The notes under the pieces were generated by a model that ran no database searches, had not been told where the DNA came from, and worked only from the letters and a program-made list of their open reading frames with translations. Shown piece by piece: positions 1 through 64,000 of a DNA stretch of 64,000 nt (positions are counted from its first letter, which is position 1; each line of letters opens with the position of its first letter). Source of the DNA: Microplitis mediator (lineage: Eukaryota > Arthropoda > Insecta > Hymenoptera > Braconidae); assembly GCF_029852145.1 (NCBI RefSeq), contig NC_079969.1, positions 20,119,860 to 20,183,859 of the forward strand, read 5' to 3'. Made by a program: the position numbers and the translations under genes.

Positions 1-62
1 AGAAAGATCAATCAAAGGCTTCAAAAAGCAAGTTATTGCTAGAACTTGAAGAGTAGATACCT

Positions 63-211
63 TGCTTAAAAAATCTCATAGAATCCAATAGATTCTCATG
101 AATTCCTAGAGAGATTTTATAAGAATAAATTTGTTCTATGAGAAGTGCTATAGTTAAGTATAGGGCCTTATACTTACAGCTATGAGAATCTATCGGATTT
201 TTTAAGCAGGA
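63..211. repeat. small imperfect inverted repeat
   Basis: A segment around 63-105 (TGCTTAAAAAATC, then ATAGATTCTCAT) is repeated inverted at about 180-211 (ATGAGAATCTAT, then GATTTTTTAAGCA). The left arm carries about nine extra bases. It is probably a small hairpin element. It also supplies the last residues of the neighbouring minus-strand reading frame, so the C-terminus of that frame is not original coding sequence. Confidence 0.45.
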
Positions 212-1020
212 TAGTTAATCTTACAATATTATTTATCGCTCTATTACCACTAATAATTTCTACGAAGAAACATGCTGAGATTTTAATCTCACTGTGTAAT
301 CCGGACCATGTCACTTGTTTTGCCAACTCATCAGAAATGAATGATTCCAATGCAAAACGAGTGGCTTTTTGTACATTGCGACCACCAGCTTTCCGTATCA
401 TGTCTTTCTGTAATATTTTTATGATAGTTATTCAAAAATTATGAAATATCAACAGCTAATTAGTACTTACAAATTCATTTTGCATAGAAACATTGTTCTT
501 GAGACTATGATTGAAGTTTGCGTAAAAGTTCGTCAGTCGCTTCACGTGTGATTTTATGTTTAACATGCCACTCTTTTATGAACTCAGTAAGAATCGAATC
601 ATTATCACCACTAGCAACTTGATTGTTCACATGGAAATTAAGTAACTAATACTCTGATCGGGTTACTGGTTGATCAAAAAAGTTAAGCCCATCAATCAAT
701 GGCAAAGGCTCATCATTAGCTTGATCGACAGCTCCTGAAAAACGGCTAGGATCATCTGAAACGTCTGAATCGCGGCTACTGTTATCGTCGTCATGGTCGT
801 TGTCGTTATTGTTATTGTTGTAAATATTAATGTTAGTGTTATTATTATTATTATTATTTAAGTTAGATAACAAATATTCCAGTGCAAGTATTTGTTGCGT
901 ACGTCGTTTTAGTTGTCGTGGTCCAAGCAAATCAAGCGGTTTTCGTATCCGCTGTCGAAAATTTTCCATACTTATATATAAAATTTTACCTTTTATGAAC
1001 CGTTGAGTATTGTTAATCAA
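180..1020 (-). pseudogene. broken transposon-associated gene, DUF4806-like
   Basis: Three minus-strand pieces look like one decayed gene. The first begins at Met 969 (or 1020) and carries a basic stretch, RKPLDLLGPRQLKRRTQQ, then Asn- and Asp-rich low complexity. It ends at a TAG at 646-648. The same frame continues past that stop with LTEFIKEWHVKHKITREATD and reaches a second TAG. After a GTAAGT donor-like site near 466, a third piece (401-180) has GGRNVQKATRFALESFISDE followed by LAKQVTWSG, which fits the end of DUF4806 domains. This order (basic head, 'EW..KH.I...A...LL..L' segment, DUF4806) matches a multicopy gene type known from arthropod transposon proteins. Two in-frame stops and the hairpin-derived tail argue for a relic. 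The family call is from memory of motifs. Confidence 0.5.
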
Positions 1021-2228
1021 TAGCTATAAATTATATTATAAATTATTTCACAGTAATTAAAAGACAAAATAATATTAGGTTATGTTGTTCACATCACACT
1101 CGAGCGTTTATATATATATATATATATCCGAAATGGCGGCTTGTACAGCGTTTACCGCCTTTTTTGTGGTTGAAAACATCTAAATGTCAACAAATTGATA
1201 ACAAAATGAAATACTATAATATTAGCAAAATGTTAACCCAAAATTGTTAGTAAAATGTTAACAATAAAATGCTATCTTTTGAATAATACTAAAAAGTCAA
1301 CATATATGTAACATTTTAGCGATGATAAATTATCAACATTAAATTGGTAACTTTTATTTATCTCTAAAAAGTCACCATTTATAACTACATTTTATGGTAA
1401 CATTTTGCTAACATTTTCATATTATATTTTGTTAACATTTTTATGTTAACTTTAAGACAACTTTTAAAAGTTATCTTTTTCAAAAGTACTTTTTGTTACC
1501 ATTTTGATAACATTTAGAAATAGCAAAAAGTTGACTTGGAATAGATAACTAAAAGCCAACAAAAAGCTGAGCTGGCCACTTGGGTGGCGTGATCTATCAC
1601 AGCTTTGCTGTTTTTGGTGGGATTATATTATCAGGTGTCGTATATTGATTGCTTTTGTATATATATTTATCTCAGAGATAGTCTGAGGTGTGTGTTCGAT
1701 TTAAGAAGGGTATGAAGTATATGTTATATATTTATTCGTACATACTATACAGTGATATATATCATTTGTGTACAAGTACATGTATGATGGAGAAACGACA
1801 ACGACCGGCGTGTTAAAGTTTGACAAATGTTACGTTTTTCATGTCATTTTTTTACTATATCAATAAATTATTTATATAAATAAACAATTATAATGCGTCG
1901 GATATGATGCCGAACACATCACGCCCATTGTTAACTTCAAACGTTGGTAAATAATTTATATTGTTATACAATTTTTAATTAACATATTACTATTTTGTTA
2001 TTTTTTTTTTTTTGGAGGTTGATAGTTTTAGAATCCTTTTACTAATAATAGTATTTATTAAATAATAACATTAAATGTTTTATACAAATAATTATGAGTT
2101 TTACAATATTTTTAAAAATTAAAAATTATGTTGTTTTCATTTTTCTTTATTGAATTCATTTTTTTTTTTGTCACTGATTGAAATCGTTTTCTATTTTCTT
2201 TTACGTGATTTTTCAATTTGATAATCAG
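1021..2228. other. upstream region of DAPK, no gene seen
   Basis: AT-rich. From about 1176 to 1570 the sequence is built of diverged copies of a word like AAAATGTTAACA with its inverted form, another palindromic-word repeat patch. A short (TA)n lies at 1110-1127. From 1570 to 2228 I see only AT-rich sequence with poly-T. An AG at 2227-2228 after a pyrimidine-leaning run could be the acceptor of the first coding exon, in which case a 5' UTR exon lies upstream of what can be recognised. Confidence 0.4.
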
Positions 2229-2248
2229 AACCAGACTGGGACACATTG

Positions 2249-59084
<56,836 letters not shown>

Positions 59085-59153
59085 GTAAAGTAATTTCATT
59101 ATTATTTGCAAAATTAAACTTTTGCTCATCCACAAAGTGTATCAATTAAATAT

Positions 59154-59494
59154 CCCTGGCGGTTTTGAATCACCCTGGTAACACCCTGGGAGTGGAAACA
59201 CGTCGGAATCACGGTGGATCCAGGGTGGTTACACGGTGTGTTTGTGCCATTTTATCACCGTGTATACACCGTGGAATCAGGGTAGGTACACCGTGTAACC
59301 ACCCTGATTCCACGGTGTATCCACGAAGAATACGCGATGTACGTGGAATCGCGGTGGGTATACCGTGTAACCACCCCGGAATCAGGGTGGGTACACCGTG
59401 TAACCACCGTGGAATCAGGGTGGTTACACGGTGTACCCACCGTGATTCCACCGTGTTTCAAGGGTGTTTCCAGGGTGATTCAAAACCGCCAGGG
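59154..59494. mobile_element. CACCGTGG palindrome MITE, divergent subfamily
   Basis: 341 bp, ends CCCTGGCGGTTTTGAATCAC in near-perfect inversion, flanked by AT and AC. Interior ACCCTGGAATCAGGGTGG / CACCGTGTAACCACC words. Frames on both strands within it are artefacts. Confidence 0.75.
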
Positions 59495-59624
59495 ACAGCT
59501 TTAGAATTCTTTTCTGATTTTTAATATTAAAAAATAATAAAAAATAAAAATAACAATTTTACAAATTCTAAAAAAATTTTCAAACACGTTCGATATTACG
59601 TGATACTATGGTACGTTTTTACAA

Positions 59625-59788
59625 CCCGATGAAAAAAGATTTTGTCTAATCATATATGATCATGCATAATTGTCTATATATGATCAGATCCAAAAATTCG
59701 CCGGGTCTGATCATACATAACTTGATCTGTTTATATATGAACAGATATGTTCATATATGATCATGCATGAACGAATATAGTCATTTTT
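59625..59788. repeat. partial CCCG-end ATATG/CATG-word element
   Basis: CCCGATGAAAAAAGATTTTG then TCTAATCATATATGATC and repeated TGATCAGATCC and TATATGATC words, a hybrid between the 3021 and 26048 families. The right end is not preserved. Confidence 0.45.
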
Positions 59789-60026
59789 AGAATCTCATTT
59801 AGAATATCTGTAAATTATTAATTAAGTAATTTAATTAGGATTTATTGTCTTCATCAATTTAAATGGTTAAAATTAACTAATAAAAAAAAAAAAATATTAT
59901 CCGTTGACTACGATTTTACTACGAGGTCACCCGTCCAATTAATGTCCCACGCCGATGCTGCTTAATTTTGGTTATCGATGGATTGTAGTCTGATCCTCTA
60001 GTCTGTTGTACACTTATAATTAAGAA

Positions 60027-61032
60027 AAGTTTATGGCATTACTTAACTTAAATAACACCGGCACACAAAAAAAAATAAGTTCTCTGTACTTTTGACGGGA
60101 CCGATTTATTCCCATGTATTTTGACCCGCTGAATCCGAATCCGAGGTCCGTTTAACCCGTACACCCTCAGATTTTTAGAAAACTTTAAAAAACCTCAAAA
60201 ATACACAAAAATCGACCGTTTTTTAAATTTGTAAATTTTTTTAACACTAACTAAGCATGATTTTTATGTAGTTCGGTCCTCCACATACTAACCTGAAGTT
60301 TATTTAAAACATTAGCCATTTAAAGTCTGAGTAAATTCCAAAAAACCCCCAAAAATTGCAAAGAAGCAAAAAAATTCTTAGTGTTGTGATGAAAAAAATT
60401 TTATAGGGCTAAATAAATAATTATTTTCATGTATGTTTATCTGTCACATATAATTCTTGAACATCCATGGCTCAGACATCTCTAAAATTTTAAATAAATG
60501 GCAAAAATTCCCAAAAAATCGAAAAAAATAAAATTTGGTATAACAAAAATCAATTTTTAAATCGAAATAAATAAAAGAAATCATATTGTTCGATCTGTGA
60601 TATATATATAAAAAATATTTTGGCCTAAAACATAAAAAAATTTTAATATGCTTCAAAAAATTTTTTTCATCACAACACTAAGAATTTTTTTACTTTTTTG
60701 CAATTTTTTGGGGTTTTTTGGAATTTACTCAGACTTTAAATGGCTAATGTTTTAAATAAACTTCAGGTTAGTATGTGGAGGACCGAAATACATAAAAATC
60801 ATGCTTAGTTAGGGTTAAAAAAATTTACAAATTTAAAAAACGGTCGATTTTTGTGTATTTTTGAGGTTTTTTAAAGTTTTCTAAAAATCTGAGGGTGTAC
60901 GGGTTAAATGGACCTCGGATTCGGATTCAGCGGGTCAAAATACATGGGAATAAATCGGTCCCGTCAAAAGTACAGAGAACTTATTTTTTTTTGTGTGCCG
61001 GTGTTATTTAAGTTAAGTAATGCCATAAACTT
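60027..61032. repeat. 1-kb foldback with ~370-bp arms
   Basis: Left arm from AAGTTTATGGCATTACTTAA (60027) to about 60400; right arm is its near-exact complement from about 60655 to 61032. Examples: CACCGGCACACAAAAA / complement, CATCACAACACTAAGAA. A 250-base AT-rich centre separates them. No ORF beyond composition artefacts. Arms are almost identical, so it is recent or maintained by conversion. Confidence 0.85.
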
Positions 61033-61530
61033 AAGGTTGAAGTTGAGTCAAAACGACTTTAATTACCTGAATAACTTTCGAAGGAGTGAATTTAGCGAAA
61101 AATGTTAAGAAACCTTTTTTGTAGAGCATTAAATTTCCTTCGAGAATATGTATCTTGAATATAAAAAATATTAATGTTTCTAGTAGTTCCAAAAATCCAA
61201 AATAGAAATAAACAATTTAAAAAACAAATCAACATTTAAGGCACGGTTACAGGGAAACGGCTCGTTTTACGTCAATTTACTAGGAGAGATTTTTTGTAGG
61301 GAATTCAATTTTCTTTAAGAATTTACATTGTTCAAACTTTTCAGGTAGATGATTTACGAGTTTTGGGTAAAAAATGAAATTTCTGTCAAACAACTAAAAG
61401 TCGTAATGATACACCTCTTAATATCAATATTAAGGGCTCAAACTTGCACAATAATTTTGTTTTGTCGACGTATATACGTATTTTCGATGCAATTACTAAG
61501 TAAACATACTTCAATTGATCGCCCTCGCGG
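61033..61530. other. intron 12 stretch
   Basis: AT-rich with old repeat fragments (TTTTGTAGAGCATTAAATTT, TTTTTTGTAGGGAATTCAAT duplicated about 190 bp apart). No gene. Confidence 0.35.
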
Positions 61531-61534
61531 AATT

Positions 61535-62025
61535 AACGGTATTTCTACGGTATTTTCTCAGTATTTTTTAGGTTTAAGTATTATTGCGGTATACCTACGG
61601 TATAAATACGGTATGTTTGTGAATTTTTATTGCCGTATTGCTACTGTAAATAGATCAGATTTACACCTAGTTTATATAGAGAATATACGATATTCATACT
61701 GTAGTTATACCGTATTTATACTCGGGCTATACCGCATTTGTCTGATGATTATACTTTATTTATATAGTTTTAATGTCGTATTTAAACTTTGTTTTTACCG
61801 TATTTAAACGTTGGTTATACCGTATTTAAACCTTGGTTATACCGTATTCAAGCATTGGATATACTGTATTTATACGGTGATTAAACCTCATTTACACAGT
61901 GGTTAAACTGTATTCATACGATATTCACACCGTATTTATGCGGTGTTTATGCCGTATTTAGACGGTATTTATACTGTATTTATACTGTTATTATGTCTCA
62001 TTAATAGGATGTTTACACTGTACAC
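61535..62025. repeat. TACCGTATTTA palindrome array
   Basis: Diverged ATACCGTATTTATACGGT words over about 490 bp, between CCCTCGCGG and GTTCCCTAGCG. It resembles the CCC/GGG elements but the termini do not match each other. The 152-codon frame at 61349-61807 is derived from it. Confidence 0.55.
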
Positions 62026-62099
62026 AGTTCCCTAGCGAACGATGAACTGTTTTTTTCTTTTTTGTTAGGGGGATTACTTTCCGAGAATAATTTTAGTAT

Positions 62100-63000
62100 T
62101 TTCAACTTCCTACTGAGAAAATTGGAAATTTTCAAATATTTGGGAAGTTTTTGTTTTCAGTCTAACAATCGAAAATAAAGTATTTATAAAATGTCGATTT
62201 TTTGAAGTCATAGGAAGCTATTCTAACTAATTCCGTCGAGGAGTGGAGGTCCGTATGTCTGTATGTGTATATAAATATGTAAATTTCTCATAACTTTTGA
62301 ACAAATAATCCTATCGAGACGACTCTAACGACATTTGGAAGAGTTTTGCTCAATTCGAAAGCTCTTTGAGTTAGAATTAACTCCGTTGAGTAAATTTTAT
62401 GAATTAACTCTGTTCCTCAAAATGCTATGTTAAATATCGCTGGACGTGTTCAAATCAATCTTTCCGTTTAATAGATATCAAGGTCCGAAAATTCAAAAAT
62501 AAGTGTTTTTAAAAATTACTTTTGGAATTCTTAATAGATCAATTTTCTTCTAAAGATTGAAATTTCTGGGTTTCAAAAACTACATCAATTGCTGTTTGAT
62601 CTATTTAAATCTGTCAATCCGTTTGAAAGATAACGTGGTAAAAAAAAATAAAAATGATGTGTTTTTGTTTTTTACATCTCAAGGTTCTGAAATGAAATAA
62701 AAACAAAATTGAACTCATAACATATTTATTATTGTAATTTCTACTCCAAAAACTGTGTAAATAAATCTATAATTACAGTTTTGAACTTTCAAGTTTTAAA
62801 AAGTATAAAAAAGTTTTTTTTTAGTTCGAAGAGCTGTAAATGTACAAACTGGTATATTTTTTTAGCTAGCAGTACTCAAAATGTACAGGAGTTTTTGTTT
62901 TGAGCTCACAGAACTCAATAACGAACAAACAGGTATAATTTCGAGCGTTTTGAACTTGAAAATAGCGTCAAATGTGAGGGATGGTTTACAAGTATTTTTT
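62100..63000. repeat. diverged TTCCCGC-family relative
   Basis: CAACTTCCTACTGAGAAAATTGG, ATAGGAAGCTATTCTAACTA and a 'TTGAACAAATAATCC' module in family order, then GAGCTCACAGAACTCAATAA. Old copy. From 63000 to 63519 AT-rich DNA without features. Confidence 0.5.
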
Positions 63001-63519
63001 AATCTTAATGTAATGAAAAATACTCGCAAATAATTAAATTTGTTTATATATTTATTTATATCACGAATTCAATAATCATCAATACAATCATAAATCTAAA
63101 TTAATTTTTTTTTAATTACCAACAATATAATATAACATTTTTTCATATCTTCAAAGTAATATATGTATTTATTTTTTTCAAGAATTTTTACAATAGTTTA
63201 TAAATTCACCATTAGAATATTTATTAATAATCATAATCAACAATATTAATTAATAATAATAAGCAATATTTTTTGAAAAATAATAATTTCTATTTAAAAG
63301 TAAAAATTTATTTAGATAAAAATTAAGCTTATCCGAGTTATAAAAATCTAACCGGCAGATTTGTACAAAATTCAATAAGTAAAAATTGAAACGGTACATA
63401 AAGTGTTAAATAAAAAATATTTTTCGTATACTGTTTTAATTCTGACTCTTTTGATCATCGTGCACTTGACTAATGACATAAATATCGATAATTTTACTTA
63501 AATATAATGTTTGAAACTT

Positions 63520-63737
63520 CTAATCAGTTTCATAACAATTAGGGATTTTCATAATATATAAAGTTTTTGAAACAGACATTTCAAAAGCTGGTTTAATTTC
63601 ATCAAAATCTGTTAAAAAATCTAGAGACTCTGATCTTTTCACTTTGTAAATGTGCTTCGTGTCAAAAGCAAACCCCACAACCTCATATTTTTTTACGAAA
63701 ATACCTTTTATTATTTCTTCATTAGAATTAAATTCTA
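63520..63737 (-). pseudogene. unrecognised ORF end, cut by a MITE
   Basis: On the minus strand about 72 codons run to a TAG at 63520-63522. They include EEIIKGIFVKKYEVVGFAFD, then SLDFLTDFDEIKPAF and TLYIMKIPNCYETD. It is protein-like, balanced in composition, with no stop from the MITE boundary inward. The frame is entered abruptly at the TA-flanked end of the palindrome MITE, so the original gene or exon was probably split by it. Family not recognised; possibly related to the 18302 and 180 relics. Confidence 0.4.
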
Positions 63738-64000
63738 CCCTCGCAGATTTGAATCACGGTGGAAACACCGTGGAAGTGTAAACACCGTGGATCCACCGTA
63801 GTTACACGGTGGGTTTGTTCCGTTTCACCACCGGGTATACACAGTGTATCCACTGTGATTACGCGGTGTATCCACCGTGATTCCACGGGGGCTTGACCAC
63901 TGTGTATACACGGTGTTTCCACTGTGATTACGCGGTGTATCCACTGTGATTCCACGGTGGCTTTGTGCTATTTCACCACCGTGGTTTCACGGTGTATCCA
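63738..64000. mobile_element. CACCGTGG palindrome MITE, copy 3, cut by window end
   Basis: Starts CCCTCGCAGATTTGAATCAC after TA and follows the same module order and orientation as copy 1 (13953), including TGGATCCACCGT and GGTTTGTTCC. It runs off the window before its right end. Confidence 0.8.

Noticed and set aside
61349..61807. 152-codon open frame
   Set aside because: Its second half is read from TACCGTATTTA repeats and the first half from AT-rich repeat DNA; no domain is visible.
59085..64000. Further DAPK exons (COR region, death domain)
   Set aside because: I looked for the conserved segments after the Roc domain on the + strand and found no convincing exon, so the gene is reported as continuing outside the window.

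Overview
The window is AT-rich, repeat-dense eukaryotic DNA, and an insect is the best fit. Evidence: GT-AG introns, long (TA)n, (CA)n and (GT)n tracts, BEL/Pao, Ty3/gypsy and DIRS-type retroelement remnants, a tRNA-derived SINE, dozens of short inverted-repeat elements, and a relic of an arthropod transposon-associated gene. A parasitoid hymenopteran is a guess from general character, not a proof.

One host gene crosses almost the whole window on the + strand. It is a death-associated protein kinase (DAPK) of the long ankyrin/Roc type. I trace twelve coding exons between 2249 and 59084. Their phases join into one open frame of 642 codons: kinase domain (exons 1-6), a short ankyrin block (7-8), then a Roc GTPase-like domain (9-12). 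The COR region and death domain must lie beyond exon 12, probably past the window edge. Three introns are very large (9.7-22.2 kb, 24.8-49.9 kb, 50.2-58.8 kb) and hold most of the repeats.

Layout. 1-1.0 kb: broken transposon-associated gene on the - strand. 2.2-9.7 kb: DAPK exons 1-4 with foldback elements between them. 9.7-22.2 kb: inverted-repeat elements, a ~191-bp satellite in two opposite blocks, and two apparent solo LTRs. 22.2-24.8 kb: exons 5-9. 24.8-49.9 kb: nested foldback elements and a SINE, a LINE tail, an LTR fragment, a DIRS remnant, a gypsy remnant and LTR-like sequence. 49.9-50.2 kb: exons 10-11. 50.2-58.8 kb: palindromic elements, an inverted LTR fragment and a degraded BEL/Pao element with its LTR. 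58.8-59.1 kb: exon 12. 59.1-64 kb: a palindromic element, a ~1-kb foldback with ~370-bp arms, and an unrecognised - strand ORF cut by another element.

The most unusual theme is a set of short elements that start with CCC and end with GGG and whose interiors are made almost wholly of one short palindromic word repeated and diverged. The word differs between families (CACCGTGG, TTACGGTAA, ATATATAATTA, CATGATCATG, AATGATTTAA), but the architecture is shared and most copies are flanked by matching dinucleotides. They look like non-autonomous DNA elements that grow by internal palindrome amplification. The DAPK gene also has possible lineage-specific changes: DLG for DFG, a short ankyrin block, no visible calmodulin-binding segment and a weakened Roc G4 motif.
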